Assembly: GCF_000382245.1 (NCBI RefSeq)
Contig: NZ_KB907870.1
Span: forward strand, 1-64,000
Length of the DNA stretch: 64,000 nt
Source: Kushneria aurantia DSM 21353
Lineage (GTDB): Bacteria > Pseudomonadota > Gammaproteobacteria > Pseudomonadales > Halomonadaceae
Reading direction: 5' to 3'
Every line of letters starts with the position of its first letter. The first letter of the stretch is position 1. This document shows positions 15,565 to 25,525 of this stretch, piece by piece. The notes under the pieces are model-generated. The model worked only from the letters and a program-made list of their open reading frames with translations. It had not been told where the DNA came from and did not search any database. The position numbers and the translations under genes are program-made.

Positions 15565-16444
15565 TACCGGCCAGGGTAGCGCGGTCGCTGTCGATCTCGA
15601 CGATAGTGTCAAACCCCGCTGCCAGCATCGCCTGCCGGTACAGCGCGCGCAGCGGCGCACTGCCGACCAGCAGCAGCCGCTGGGCGTGCGGGTAGAGCAG
15701 ACGCTGGGCGCGCACCTCACTGCCGATCATCACCCCGGAAATGAAACTGCCGACCCGGGCGTCGGCGAGTCCGGCATGCAGATAGCGACTGCGCGCCTCG
15801 AACAGCGCGTGCAGCAGTCCCGCCGGGTGAGCGGCGGCGTCCAGCCCCTGCGCGAAAGCCCCTTCATGGTAGTCGTCCGCCTCCCTTGCCGGCTCCCCGG
15901 GCAGGGTGTGGAAACGCACCGCATGGTAGAGTTCGCCGGTCATGGCCGTCACGAAATCGACCAGCTGCCCCGCCTTTAGCTGCGCCCATTTGCTGTGCGT
16001 CCCGGGCAGGCAGCACAGCGTATCCTCACTGTCGTCGAGAGCAAGTGCACCAAACGCCTGAACCTCTTCGCCGCGCATGACATCGACGTGATCGTCGCGC
16101 ACCACCTTCACGCCTGGTACGATCCAGGCGTTCTCCATACCGGGAGCCGCCACCAGATGCTCGGCAAGCGCCCCGGCATCCACCGGCAGCTCGAGCTGCG
16201 GTGCCTCATGCCAGCCGCGCGCCGCTCCCACCATACCGGCAAGGTAGACGGGCGGTGGCTGCGCCCGCTGACGCCAGGGCGCCAACTGCGCGGCACAGTA
16301 GTGCGGGAACTCGGCACTGCTCAGCGCCCTCAGACCGGCGTCGGAACGCCGGCTGTCGAGCACCTCGCCGCTGTCGCGACTCACCAGGAAGGCGCGAAAA
16401 CGACTCGTCCCCCAATCGACGGCGATCAGTTCATCGCTGCTCAT
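15536..16444 (-). CDS. dgoK: 2-dehydro-3-deoxygalactonokinase
   Basis: A 302-residue sugar kinase phosphorylating 2-keto-3-deoxygalactonate at O6 with ATP, third step of the De Ley-Doudoroff galactonate route. The N-terminal phosphate-binding motif AVDWGTSRFRAFLV and PGTHSKWAQL (about 155-164) are typical of DgoK. Start 16444 gives MSSDELIAVDWGTS and overlaps the dgoA stop codon (ATGA), indicating translational coupling; the frame is open 18 codons further upstream but that part is inside dgoA. It is the last gene of the galactonate operon and ends 29 bp inside the convergent YiiX-like gene, so no intrinsic terminator separates them. Confidence 0.93.
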   Translation of the reverse strand: MSSDELIAVDWGTSRFRAFLVSRDSGEVLDSRRSDAGLRALSSAEFPHYCAAQLAPWRQRAQPPPVYLAGMVGAARGWHEAPQLELPVDAGALAEHLVAAPGMENAWIVPGVKVVRDDHVDVMRGEEVQAFGALALDDSEDTLCCLPGTHSKWAQLKAGQLVDFVTAMTGELYHAVRFHTLPGEPAREADDYHEGAFAQGLDAAAHPAGLLHALFEARSRYLHAGLADARVGSFISGVMIGSEVRAQRLLYPHAQRLLLVGSAPLRALYRQAMLAAGFDTIVEIDSDRATLAGITALAARHR

Positions 16445-17121
16445 GTCGCTGTGACACCGGCGCCCGGAGCATGCGGCCCACCGCCCGAACGCTGCCACTC
16501 GGCAATCAGGTCACGTCCGCGGTGGGCGATGTCCGCCGGCGCCCGCCGCGGTTTGTAAAGGCTGCCACCGAAGCCGAAGCCATCAATGCCGGCCGCCCTC
16601 CATTCCTCCATATTGGAGAGCTCGATTCCACCCACCGCCAGCACCGGCATCGAGGCCGGCAATATGGCTCTGGTGTCACGGAAATAGTCGATCCCCAGCC
16701 GGGCCGCCGGATAGAGCTTGAGCGCGTGCGCCCCGGCGCGCACTGCCGTCAGCGCTTCGGTCGGTGTCATGCAGCCGATGAAGGGTGCCAGCGATTGCGC
16801 GACCGCCTCGCCGATAACAGCGGGGTCGGTATTGGGCGTTACCACCAACGAAGCGTTCAGCGCCGCCAGCCGCCGACATGCCGCGGGGTCAAGCACCGTG
16901 CCGGCCCCGATGACAACATTATCGGGACAGCGCGCGGTGATACGCTCGAGGCTGCGCCAGGGGTCGGGAGAGTTGAGCGGAATCTCGATCATCCTGAAGC
17001 CCACCTCGACCAGCGCATCGAAAACGGCGTCGACCTCGTTCGGTTCGACGCCGCGCAGGATCGCCACCAGCGGCCGCTGCGTCATCGCTGCGTCCAGGGC
17101 ACTACGTTGGGTATCGTTCAT
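16441..17121 (-). CDS. dgoA: 2-dehydro-3-deoxy-6-phosphogalactonate aldolase
   Basis: A 226-residue class I KDPG/KDPGal aldolase, splitting 2-keto-3-deoxy-6-phosphogalactonate into pyruvate and D-glyceraldehyde-3-phosphate. The Schiff-base lysine is K135 in HALKLYPAA, with the conserved E46 (MIEIPLNS) and R23 (ILRGVE). The GAGTVLD block (72-78) and IGCMTPTEA are family hallmarks; IPLNSPDPW is the DgoA-type version as opposed to Eda. The start at 17121 is preceded by AGGAG, 9 bp after the dgoD stop. Its end overlaps dgoK by 4 bp. Confidence 0.94.
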   Translation of the reverse strand: MNDTQRSALDAAMTQRPLVAILRGVEPNEVDAVFDALVEVGFRMIEIPLNSPDPWRSLERITARCPDNVVIGAGTVLDPAACRRLAALNASLVVTPNTDPAVIGEAVAQSLAPFIGCMTPTEALTAVRAGAHALKLYPAARLGIDYFRDTRAILPASMPVLAVGGIELSNMEEWRAAGIDGFGFGGSLYKPRRAPADIAHRGRDLIAEWQRSGGGPHAPGAGVTAT

Positions 17122-17129
17122 GCGGTCTC

Positions 17130-18278
17130 CTACCATTCGGCGATGCTGCCATCCTCGTGGCGCCAGAGGGGATTACGCCAGCGGTGCCCGACCGCCGCGC
17201 GCTCGATCACGAAGGCCTCGTCGATCTCGACCCCCAGCCCGGGGCCCTCGGGAATCGCGCAAAACCCATCACGGATCGCCAGCACCGATTTGTCGACCAG
17301 ATAATCCAGCACGTCGTTATCGCGGTTGTAGTGGATACCCATGCTCTGCTCCTGGATAAAGGCATTATGGCTGACCGCATCGACATGCAGCGACGCCGCC
17401 AGCGTCAGGGGCCCGAGCGGGCAGTGCGGCGCCAGTGCGACATCATGACAGGAGGCCAGCGAGGCGATCTTCAGCCCCTCGCTGATACCACCGCAGTGGG
17501 AAATGTCGGGCTGGACGATATCCACCATGCCGTCGGCCAGCAGGTCGCGAAACTGATAGCGGGTATGCAATCTTTCGCCGGTGGCCAGCGGATAGCCGAG
17601 CCCGCCGGCAATCTGCTTGAGACAGGGCAGATGTTCGGGCAACACCGGCTCCTCGACGAACATGGGGTGAAAGGGCTCCAGTTCGCGCAGCAGGGCGCGG
17701 GCCATGGGGCGATGAACACGGCCGTGAAAATCGATACCGATGTCTATCCCGGCGCCGACCGCTGCGCGCGCCTCGGCCACACGTGCCACCGCCTCGTCGA
17801 TACGGGCGTGGGAGTCGACGATCGCCATCTCCGCCGTGCCGTTCATCTTGAAGGCGGTAAACCCCTGCGCCACCAGCGCCTGCGCCCCTGCGCCCACGTC
17901 GCCGGGGCGGTCGCCACCGGTCCAGGCGTACATTCGCATGCCATCGCGCACCCGGCCCCCCAGCAGCTGATGAACCGGCACCCCCAGCGCGCGCCCCTTG
18001 ATATCCCACAGCGCCTGGTCGATGCCGGCGATCGCACTCATCAGAATGGGGCCGCCGCGATAGAAGCCGCCGCGATAGAGCGTGTTCCACAGGTGCTCGA
18101 TGCGCTGCGGATCCTCGCCGATCAGATAGTCGGAAAGTTCGTGCACCGCCGCCTCGACGGTGGCGGCACGCCCCTCGATGACCGGCTCTCCCCAGCCGTG
18201 GACGCCTTCATCGGTTTCGATTTTCAGAAACAGCCAGCGCGGCGGCACCTGCCAGGTTTTCAGTGCTTTAATCTTCAC
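17130..18278 (-). CDS. dgoD: D-galactonate dehydratase
   Basis: A 382-residue enolase-superfamily dehydratase converting D-galactonate to 2-keto-3-deoxygalactonate, length identical to E. coli DgoD. Metal-ligand Asp183 in GIDFHGRVH, His185 and Glu209 in [10 protein letters not shown] match the Mg site; the second catalytic histidine region [11 protein letters not shown] is present. The start codon is GTG at 18278 with GAGGGA about 9 nt upstream. About 100 bp separate it from dctM, but orientation and function place it in the same operon. The mandelate racemase family has many related specificities; the DgoA and DgoK neighbours make galactonate by far the best choice. Confidence 0.95.
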   Translation of the reverse strand: MKIKALKTWQVPPRWLFLKIETDEGVHGWGEPVIEGRAATVEAAVHELSDYLIGEDPQRIEHLWNTLYRGGFYRGGPILMSAIAGIDQALWDIKGRALGVPVHQLLGGRVRDGMRMYAWTGGDRPGDVGAGAQALVAQGFTAFKMNGTAEMAIVDSHARIDEAVARVAEARAAVGAGIDIGIDFHGRVHRPMARALLRELEPFHPMFVEEPVLPEHLPCLKQIAGGLGYPLATGERLHTRYQFRDLLADGMVDIVQPDISHCGGISEGLKIASLASCHDVALAPHCPLGPLTLAASLHVDAVSHNAFIQEQSMGIHYNRDNDVLDYLVDKSVLAIRDGFCAIPEGPGLGVEIDEAFVIERAAVGHRWRNPLWRHEDGSIAEW

Positions 18279-18381
18279 AGGATCATCCCTCGGATCGCCG
18301 ATGAACAGTGCAATGCAGGGCCATTGAAACCGAAACGGTCATCAGTTCCCGGCCCTGACGGCGTTGATGTCTCCACAACAC

Positions 18382-19683
18382 TCACAGCATCCAGGTCGCC
18401 AGCGGCGGCCAGAACAGCAGGGCGAACAACACCAGCAGCTGTAGTGCGATAAACGGCAGCAGCGAGACGAAAATATCCTTGAGGCTGACCTCCGGCGGCG
18501 CGACGCCCTTGAGATAGAAGGCGGCGGGGCCGAACGGGGGCGACAGGAAAGAGACCTGCATGTTGACCGCGAACAGAATGCCGAACCAGATGGGGCTATA
18601 GCCCAACTGGGTGACGATGGGCACGAAGATCGGCAGGGTCAGCATCGCCACACCGATCCAGTCGAGGAACATGCCCAGGATCAGCAGAATGCCCATCATC
18701 ACCAGAATGATCACGATAGGGGCGACATCCAGTCCCGTAATCATGCCCGAAATGAAGCGGTTACCGCCCATCAGGTTGTAGACACCGACCAGCGCGGCGG
18801 CGCCGATACCGATCCAGATGATCATGCCGCAGGTCATCAGCGTCTGGGCAAGGCTCTCATGCATCGTTTTGAACGAGAATTCGCCGCGCAGCACCACCGC
18901 CAGCAGTACGCCGAACACGCCCATTGCCGCCGCCTCGGTGACCGAGGCCACGCCGCCATAGATCGAGCCCAGAACCAGACCGGCGATCAGCGCCGGCACG
19001 ATAATGGCGCGCAGCGCCTGCCCTTTGGTGGCGAAGGTTTCGCGGCGGTTCTCTTCAGTCAGCGGCGGGCCCATGGCGGGATTTTTCAGACAGCGCACCA
19101 ACACATAGCCGATGTAGGAGAGCATCAGAATCACCGCCGGCGTAATAGCAGCGGTAAACAGGTCGGCGATCGACACACTGGCGATCAGGCCATAGATAAT
19201 CAATACGATTGAAGGCGGCATCATGGTACCCAGAGAACCGCCGGCACACACCACACCAATGGAGAGATGCTTGTCGTAACCCAGCCGCAGCATCTGCGGC
19301 AGGGCGAGAATACCCAGCAGCACGATTTCACCGCCGATGATGCCGGACAGCGCGGCGAGAAAGAACGCCACCACCACGGTCTGCACCGCTACGCCACCGG
19401 GAAGTCGCCCGGCAAACACCCGCATGGCGTTGAAAAGATCCCTGGCGATACCCGAGCGATCCAACAGCGACGCCATGAGTACAAACATTGGCACCGCCAC
19501 CAGCGAATACTCGGTGACAAAGCCATAGATACGGCTGGTAACCAATGGCATCGCCATCGGCCCGAACCAACCAAAGGTAAAGGCCAGCGCCACCAGACCG
19601 GTAATAAAGGCCAGCGGCAGTCCGGTTATCAGCAGGGCGAAGATCGCCCCGACCATCAATAGCGTGCCATCGGCGATCGTCAT
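18382..19683 (-). CDS. dctM: TRAP transporter large permease (DctM)
   Basis: A 433-residue integral membrane protein with about 12 hydrophobic segments, the Na+-coupled transport subunit of a tripartite TRAP carrier. Family motifs include GLPLAFITGLVAL at the N-terminus, GSLGTMMPPSIVLIIYG (about 160-176) and FLSPPFGPAAFYLKG near the C-terminus. The start at 19683 overlaps the dctQ stop codon (ATGA), typical of QM pairs; the frame extends upstream into dctQ but without conserved sequence. The product should import D-galactonate or a related sugar acid, as inferred from the dgo genes downstream. Confidence 0.94.
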   Translation of the reverse strand: MTIADGTLLMVGAIFALLITGLPLAFITGLVALAFTFGWFGPMAMPLVTSRIYGFVTEYSLVAVPMFVLMASLLDRSGIARDLFNAMRVFAGRLPGGVAVQTVVVAFFLAALSGIIGGEIVLLGILALPQMLRLGYDKHLSIGVVCAGGSLGTMMPPSIVLIIYGLIASVSIADLFTAAITPAVILMLSYIGYVLVRCLKNPAMGPPLTEENRRETFATKGQALRAIIVPALIAGLVLGSIYGGVASVTEAAAMGVFGVLLAVVLRGEFSFKTMHESLAQTLMTCGMIIWIGIGAAALVGVYNLMGGNRFISGMITGLDVAPIVIILVMMGILLILGMFLDWIGVAMLTLPIFVPIVTQLGYSPIWFGILFAVNMQVSFLSPPFGPAAFYLKGVAPPEVSLKDIFVSLLPFIALQLLVLFALLFWPPLATWML

Positions 19684-20309
19684 GATGTCGCCTCCTCGTC
19701 CACCTGCTCGGCTACTGCCGGCCGGCCGCGCAGCGACTGAACCAGGTGGATGAAGGACTGCACGCACATGACAACCAGTGCCACCATGATCACGCCCTTG
19801 ATCAGCGCCGGAAATGGCGGATTCCAGGAGGTGCCGGAACGCTCCAGTTGCCACTCGCCAAACGGATTGTGAGAGGCGCTCCAGAACATCACAAAAGCGG
19901 CATAACTCATCGCCAGACAGAAGCCGAAGGTCACCAGATCATTGAAACGGTCCAGCCACAGGCGCAGCTTCGGACCGGCAGTGTCGTAGAGCACCCTGAC
20001 ACGGATATGTCGATTGCTGGCCAGCGCTGCGGGGCCACCGAGCGAAAAGCTGACCGCTACCAGCATTACCACGCTCTCGTGCACCCAGGAGGTGGGTGAG
20101 TTGAAGCCGTAGCGCATGATGACCTCGTAGACGCTGATCGCCATGGCGATAAAAATCAGCCAGGCGGCACCGCGCGCGCACCACACCACGCCACGGTCGA
20201 AGGTGCTGCGTACCGGATCGGGGGCGCGATCGGTATGCTCCTGGCTCGATCGTGCCAGCTCCTCTTCATGCGCCTCGATGGCATCGCGGCGATGGGAATC
20301 CTGTGACAT
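19680..20309 (-). CDS. dctQ: TRAP transporter small permease (DctQ)
   Basis: A 209-residue membrane protein with four predicted membrane segments (starting near residues 48, 82, 128 and 165), the DctQ subunit. The first 45 residues are charged (Glu/Arg-rich, cytoplasmic). The family pattern is seen in EVIMRYGFNSPTSWVHE and FSLGGPAALASNRHIRV. It overlaps dctM by 4 bp and follows the dctP gene by 78 bp. Confidence 0.92.
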   Translation of the reverse strand: MSQDSHRRDAIEAHEEELARSSQEHTDRAPDPVRSTFDRGVVWCARGAAWLIFIAMAISVYEVIMRYGFNSPTSWVHESVVMLVAVSFSLGGPAALASNRHIRVRVLYDTAGPKLRLWLDRFNDLVTFGFCLAMSYAAFVMFWSASHNPFGEWQLERSGTSWNPPFPALIKGVIMVALVVMCVQSFIHLVQSLRGRPAVAEQVDEEATS

Positions 20310-20387
20310 GACGTCTTCTCCGCGTCAGGGTCTGATCGTTAAAGCCGGCGCGCGAGCATCACATCGCGCGCCGATTGACGGCAGGGC

Positions 20388-21455
20388 TCAGGAGGCATTA
20401 CTGCTGTCGCCGCTTTCAGTCTCATCGGTGAGCAGGTTATGAGCGCGCAGATAGGCCACCACCGAGTCGTAGAACTCACGTGTAATGTCGTTGCGCTCGG
20501 CCCATTCAGCCCACTCCTGACGAGCGATGGCGCGGAACCGGGCGCGCTCCTCGGCGGGCAGGTCGATGATCTCGATATCAGGATTCTGGCGCGCCTCGCT
20601 CACCGCCTGCAGGTCACGGGTTTTCAGTTCGGCGACCATTTCATAGGCCAGCGCATCGACCGAGGTAGTGAGAATCGCCCTGAGGTCCGCCGGCAGTTCG
20701 TCCCATATCTGCTTGTTGAGAGAGACCGCTACCATCGGCAGCGAGTGGAACCCCGGATAGAGTGGATAAGACGCGAACTCGTGAAGCCCCTGAGCCTGAT
20801 TGGTGGCAAACACGGTATAGTCAGCGGCGTCAATCACTCCCTTTTCGAGGCCGGTATAGACCTCCGACCCGGGCAGGTTGACCGGTGTGGCGCCGGCCTT
20901 TTCGAAGATGTTGTAGACCATACCCTCCGGCGCGCGCAGCTTGAGCCCCTGCATATCCTCGATCGAATGTACCGGCTTGCTCGACGGCAGCGACTCCAGG
21001 CCGGTGGCGGCAGCGCCGATAAGATGCACACCATAGGGCTCGACCAGCCGGTTATAGAGCGCTTCGCCGCCGGCGTTGTTCATGTAATCGAGAAAATCGT
21101 AAGGATCGCTCCAGGCGCCCACCAGATTGCCGATCATGCCGAAAGCCGGATTCTGACCGGTAAAATAGCTGGGGTCGGTCAGGTGCCCCTGCAGAATGCC
21201 GGAGCGCACCGCCTGCAGAGTCTGATTGGCCTGCACCACCGCGCCAACCGGTAGAATCTCGATGGCGATACGGCCATCCGACATCTGCTCGACGTTATCG
21301 GCCCAGGCCCTTTTCATCTCGAACTGAGGTTCACCCGATGTCTCCGAGGTCTGGAAGGTCCACTCGTACTCGGCGGCCTTTGCTGCCTGTAGATTGAAGG
21401 CCAGCGCGCCCAGCATGGCGGTCACACAGACTTTTTTGACAGTCATTGCAGTCAT
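20388..21455 (-). CDS. TRAP solute-binding protein DctP, copy 1
   Basis: A 355-residue periplasmic binding protein of the DctP family with an N-terminal signal peptide (cleavage probably after AAKAAEY region, about residue 27). The TRAP arginine that holds the substrate carboxylate is expected in KLRAPEGMVYN (about residues 157-168). The body matches the neighbouring second DctP at roughly two of three residues. A Ser/Asp/Glu tail (DETESGDSSNAS) is not found in the paralogue. RBS AGAGG precedes the ATG. Its 96-bp distance to the upstream copy leaves room for an internal regulatory signal. Likely ligand: D-galactonate or another hexonate. Confidence 0.93.
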   Translation of the reverse strand: MTAMTVKKVCVTAMLGALAFNLQAAKAAEYEWTFQTSETSGEPQFEMKRAWADNVEQMSDGRIAIEILPVGAVVQANQTLQAVRSGILQGHLTDPSYFTGQNPAFGMIGNLVGAWSDPYDFLDYMNNAGGEALYNRLVEPYGVHLIGAAATGLESLPSSKPVHSIEDMQGLKLRAPEGMVYNIFEKAGATPVNLPGSEVYTGLEKGVIDAADYTVFATNQAQGLHEFASYPLYPGFHSLPMVAVSLNKQIWDELPADLRAILTTSVDALAYEMVAELKTRDLQAVSEARQNPDIEIIDLPAEERARFRAIARQEWAEWAERNDITREFYDSVVAYLRAHNLLTDETESGDSSNAS

Positions 21456-21551
21456 GATGCGTTACCTCTGTTCCCTTGCAATGGAAATCACGACGCTTGT
21501 CGAGACGCGGCAGCCGACCGATCGCTACCGGCCGGCATGCCGAAAGATGAC

Positions 21552-22571
21552 TTAAAGCAGACCGCGGGAGCGCAGAAAGCCGGTGGCCGAGTCATAGATT
21601 TTCTGTGTCATGTCATTGCGACCGGCCCACGCTTTCCACTCCTGCTCGGCGGCCTGGCGGAATTTCCTGCGCTCCTCCGGCGGCAGATCGAAGGGGTGCA
21701 CGTTGGGGTCCTGCTCGAGTTTCGCCAGCGTCTCCAGATCCTGCTCCTTGAGACGCGCAATCAGGTCATAGGCCATGCGATCGAAGGCCGTCTTGAGCGT
21801 GACCTGCAGATCTTCCGGCAGACCGTCCCAGATCTGCTTGTTGATCGACACCGCGATCATCGGCATCGAGTGGAAGCCGGGGTAGAGCGGATAGGGCGCG
21901 AACTGATGCAGCCCCTGAGCATCGTTATTGGAGAGCACAGTGGAGTCAGCGGCATCGATCACCCCTTTTTCGAGGCCGGTGTAAACTTCCGAACCGGGCA
22001 GGTTGACCGGCGTCGCGCCAATGCGCTCGAAGATGTTGTAGACCATCCCCTGGGGCGCACGAATCTTGAGCCCCTTGAAGTCCTCGATGGTTTTGATCTC
22101 CACCTTCGAGGGCACCGACTCCAGCGGGAAAGTGGCCGCTGCAATCAGATGCACGCCATAGGGCTCGACCAGCTCGTTGTAGAGCGGCTCACCACCGGCA
22201 TATTTCATGTACTCGAGAAAGTCGTAGGGGTTCTGCCAGGCGCCGACCAGATTACCCAGCATGCCAAAGGCCGGGTTTTGACCGGAGAAGTAGCTGGGGT
22301 CGGTCATGTGACCCTGCAGGATGCCCGAGCTGACCGCCTGCAGGGTTTCGGTCGGCCCCACCACGGCGTTGATCGGCATCACTTCGATCGCAACACGCCC
22401 ATCGGTCATGGTCTCGATGCGGTCTGCCCACTCCTGCTTGATCCTGAAACTGGGCTCGCCGGAAGTTTCGGACGCCTGGAATGTCCACTCGTACTCGGCG
22501 GCCTGAGCGTTGAGGGCGAGCGCGCCAAGCACGGCGATCACACCCGCTTTCAGCGGCAATGCAGTCTTCAT
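21552..22571 (-). CDS. TRAP solute-binding protein DctP, copy 2 (tandem paralogue)
   Basis: A 339-residue DctP family periplasmic protein with a signal peptide ending near AAQAAEYEW-type sequence (about residue 24). Long blocks are shared with copy 1, for instance VNLPGSEVYTGLEKGVIDAAD and PYPLYPGFHS, while the ligand-proximal region after DCP-type strand differs (ATFPLESVPSK versus ATGLESLPSSK). The start codon overlaps the stop codon of the upstream gntR gene by 4 bp (ATGA). One QM pair serving two binding proteins suggests either a wider substrate range or dosage. Confidence 0.93.
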   Translation of the reverse strand: MKTALPLKAGVIAVLGALALNAQAAEYEWTFQASETSGEPSFRIKQEWADRIETMTDGRVAIEVMPINAVVGPTETLQAVSSGILQGHMTDPSYFSGQNPAFGMLGNLVGAWQNPYDFLEYMKYAGGEPLYNELVEPYGVHLIAAATFPLESVPSKVEIKTIEDFKGLKIRAPQGMVYNIFERIGATPVNLPGSEVYTGLEKGVIDAADSTVLSNNDAQGLHQFAPYPLYPGFHSMPMIAVSINKQIWDGLPEDLQVTLKTAFDRMAYDLIARLKEQDLETLAKLEQDPNVHPFDLPPEERRKFRQAAEQEWKAWAGRNDMTQKIYDSATGFLRSRGLL

Positions 22572-23347
22572 GGTTGTTCTCCAGTGGCTTCGGTGACAAG
22601 GGTTGTGGGCCGGAGCATCTCCTCCTCGATGCCCAGGTCGATGGCGGTGCGCTCGAGCACCCTGACAGCCGCGCGAGTGGCGGCTTCCGGCTGGCGCAGA
22701 CGAATCGCTTCCATGACGCAGTAGTGGCGCGCCATGCTGTCGTCGAGCGCCGCTACGTTGTGGCTGGACTGCTCGACGCTCAGCGCTATGGCGGACTTGA
22801 GCACATGACTGATCTGCGTCCAGATGAGGTTGTGTGAAGCGGCAAATATGGCTTCATGGAAATCAACGTCGTAATCGGTATAGCTGCGCCCCTGATAGTG
22901 ACGGTCCGGGGCTTCCATGGCGCTTTTCATACCCAGCCAGGCGGATTCGAGAGCGAGTAGATCAAAAGCGTTGGCGTGCTGTGCGGCCAGCCCGGTCACA
23001 AAGGGCTCAACCGCCATACGAAAAGAGACCACTTCACGCTGAATACGCAGATTGGAGCGGGCATAGCGTGCCACCCAGGCACTTAAACGAGGATCAAGCA
23101 GATGCCAGCTGGTCAACTCACGAACCCTTGTTCCCTGCCCGGCAATACGGGTCAGCAAACCGACATCGACCAGCATCTGTAGCGCACTGCGTACCGTACC
23201 CCGGCTGACCCGGAGGGATTGGCTGAACTCGCGTTCGCCGGGAAGAGCATCATCAGGTTGGTAGCGCCCACTCAGGATCGACTTCGCCAGCTGTTCGGCG
23301 ATATCGAAACGAGCGCTTTGTCCTGAAAAGCAAGAAACCTGATTCAT
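22568..23347 (-). CDS. GntR/FadR-family regulator of the galactonate operon (DgoR-like)
   Basis: A 259-residue regulator with an N-terminal winged helix (about 15-80; LPGEREFSQSLRVSRGTVRSAL) and a C-terminal FCD effector domain, the layout of FadR-subfamily repressors such as E. coli DgoR. It is the first gene of the operon and overlaps the first dctP gene by 4 bp, so it is co-transcribed with its targets. The likely ligand is galactonate. The perfect palindrome at 23377-23393, 30 bp upstream, has the GT-N3-AC core of this subfamily and is the expected binding site, giving autoregulation. Confidence 0.9.
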   Translation of the reverse strand: MNQVSCFSGQSARFDIAEQLAKSILSGRYQPDDALPGEREFSQSLRVSRGTVRSALQMLVDVGLLTRIAGQGTRVRELTSWHLLDPRLSAWVARYARSNLRIQREVVSFRMAVEPFVTGLAAQHANAFDLLALESAWLGMKSAMEAPDRHYQGRSYTDYDVDFHEAIFAASHNLIWTQISHVLKSAIALSVEQSSHNVAALDDSMARHYCVMEAIRLRQPEAATRAAVRVLERTAIDLGIEEEMLRPTTLVTEATGEQP

Positions 23348-23652
23348 GTCATCCTACCCGGTAAGACCTGACATCCTTTATGTCGGACATAAAACCAGAC
23401 CGGCGTAGTGACTTCCTTTAGACATTGGTGCAAACGGGGTCAGCGGTAGCGTTTCGCGTCGCTCCAGGACGCCTCGCCCCCGACCATTCGACGACAGGAC
23501 AACCATCGCCAGCCGCTATAACATGATGGCGTTGTTTTAAATCACGTCTTTGGGGGCGCCATGTTGTCGTTGTTTGCCGCGCCGGATTGCCATACGCCCG
23601 GTTCTCCATGCCGCCGGGAAATCTCCTTCACGATCACCACCCTGTCGCAGCG
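23348..23652. other. Divergent control region between gntR and dctB
   Basis: About 305 bp. It contains the perfect palindrome at 23377-23393 and a direct repeat TGACWTCCTTTA at 23369-23380 and 23409-23420 (40 bp apart, 11 of 12 identical). A TATAAC hexamer at 23517-23522 may be the -10 of dctBD, without a good -35. A minus-strand open frame at 23418-23609 has no recognisable protein features and is not called. Confidence 0.5.
23369..23420 (-). promoter_or_regulatory. Candidate GntR operator and direct repeats
   Basis: A perfect palindrome of 17 bp, TTTATGTC-G-GACATAAA, at 23377-23393, contains the GT-N3-AC core known for FadR-subfamily GntR operators. It lies about 30-46 bp upstream of the gntR ATG, suitable to block a promoter. 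It overlaps the first of two direct repeats TGAC(A/T)TCCTTTA (23369-23380, 23409-23420). Confidence 0.75.
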
Positions 23653-25525
23653 ATGAACATCACAAGACGCCGCACCCGCCGTGTACTGATCGCACTCGTG
23701 ATTGTGGCGGGGCTACTGCTGATGATGTGGCAGGGCGCACAGCTGGCCCGCGAACGGGCGCTGACCGATCTTCACCATACGGCCGGCAACGCGCTCGAGC
23801 TCTCCCGTGCCAACCTCACCGGCTACCTCACCCGACATGATTACCTGCCCCACCTGCTCGCCACCCGCGAGAGCGTGCGGCGCTTTCTCGCTCGCCCCGA
23901 GGCGCGGCGCGACGGCCCGGCGCTCAACCGGCTGCTGGATAGCGCCCGCGCCTACGCCGATGTGTCGGACGTCTATCTGCTCGACCGCAGCGGCACCACC
24001 ATCGCCGCCAGTAACTGGCAGCGCGATGACACTTTCATGGGTCAGAACTACGCCTTTCGCGGCTACTATCGCCAGGCGATCAGCGGCCGCAGCGGACGCT
24101 TTCATGCCCTCGGCACGCAGTCGGGGGCGCGCGGCTACTATTTTTCGGCGCCGGTGTGGGCGACCGGCCAGGCACCGGATACCCCGCCCGACGGCGTGAT
24201 GGTGGTCAAGGTGGGGCTCGACGAGATCGAGCGCGAGTGGCGCAACCTCGACGCCACCCTGCTGGTCAGCGATATCAACGGCATCGTCTTCATGGCCAGT
24301 GACCCGGCGCTGCGCCTGAGCGCGCTGCAGCCGCTCTCCGAAAGCGCCCGCCGCGGCCTGCTGGCGACCCGCCGCTACACCGACGAACCGCTGCCGGCGT
24401 CGGGGCTCGAAATACTCCAATCCCTGCCCGGCGGCGCCCGACTGGTCCGCCTTGGCGGCCGCGACTACCTGAATCTGTCGCGGCCGCTGGCGCGCTTCAA
24501 CTGGAGTCTGCATATCCTCGAACCGCTGACGCCGGTGGTGCAGGCGCAGTGGCTGGGGGCGCTGGGAGCCGGCGGCGGCTGGATGCTGATCGCGCTGGGT
24601 GGCGCCATCGGCTGGCAGCGCCGTCGGCTGCGTCGCGAGCGCGAGCGCTTCGCCGAACGTGAGCGTCACACCCTGGCGCACGCCCGCGACGAGCTGGAGC
24701 GCCACGTGACCGAGCGTACCGCGGAGCTGGTCGACTCCAATCGGCAGCTGTCCCAGGAGATCGATGAACGCCGGCGCGCCGAGGAGAGTCTGCGCCAGAC
24801 CCGCGATGAACTGGTGCAGGCGGCGCGGCTGGCAGTGCTGGGGCAACTGGCAGCGAGCATCAACCACGAACTCAACCAGCCGCTCGGCGCCATTCGCGCC
24901 TACGCCGACAACGCCCGCGTGCTGCTGCAACGTGACCGCCGCGACGACGCCGCTGCCAACCTGGCGCAGATTGCCGAGCTGGTCGAGCGCATGGCCGCCA
25001 TCAGCGCTCAGTTGCGCCAGTTCTCGCGCAAGGGCGGTGAAACGCTGAGCGATGTGTCGGTACAGGCCTGCTTCGACTACGCCCTGCGCCTGTTTCGCGC
25101 TCGTCTCGAGCAGGCTGATATAACCGTCGTCTCACACATGGATGAGTCAACCTGCTGGGTGCGTGCTGATTCGGTACGCCTGGAACAGGTGCTGGTCAAT
25201 CTGATTGGTAACGCCCTGCAGGCGATGAATGACAGCGCTGAGCGGCAACTGATGGTCGCCGCCGAGCAGGGCGACGAATGGGTTATCCTGAGCGTGGCCG
25301 ACAGCGGCCCGGGGCTCAGCGAGGAAGCACTGGAACACCTCTTCGAACCCTTCTATACCACCCGTGCCGCCGGCAAGGGGCTGGGACTGGGGCTGTCGAT
25401 CTCACAGCGCATCGTCAGCGATCTCGGCGGCCGCCTCGAAGCTCGCAACCGAGCGCAGGGCGGCGCGCTGTTTGTCATCCACCTGCCCGCTGCCGCCTGC
25501 TCGCAACCACCGGAGACCCCCGCTG

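Noticed and set aside
23418-23609. Open frame of 63 codons between gntR and dctB (minus strand)
   Set aside because: No ribosome site, no recognisable protein pattern, and it covers a divergent control region.
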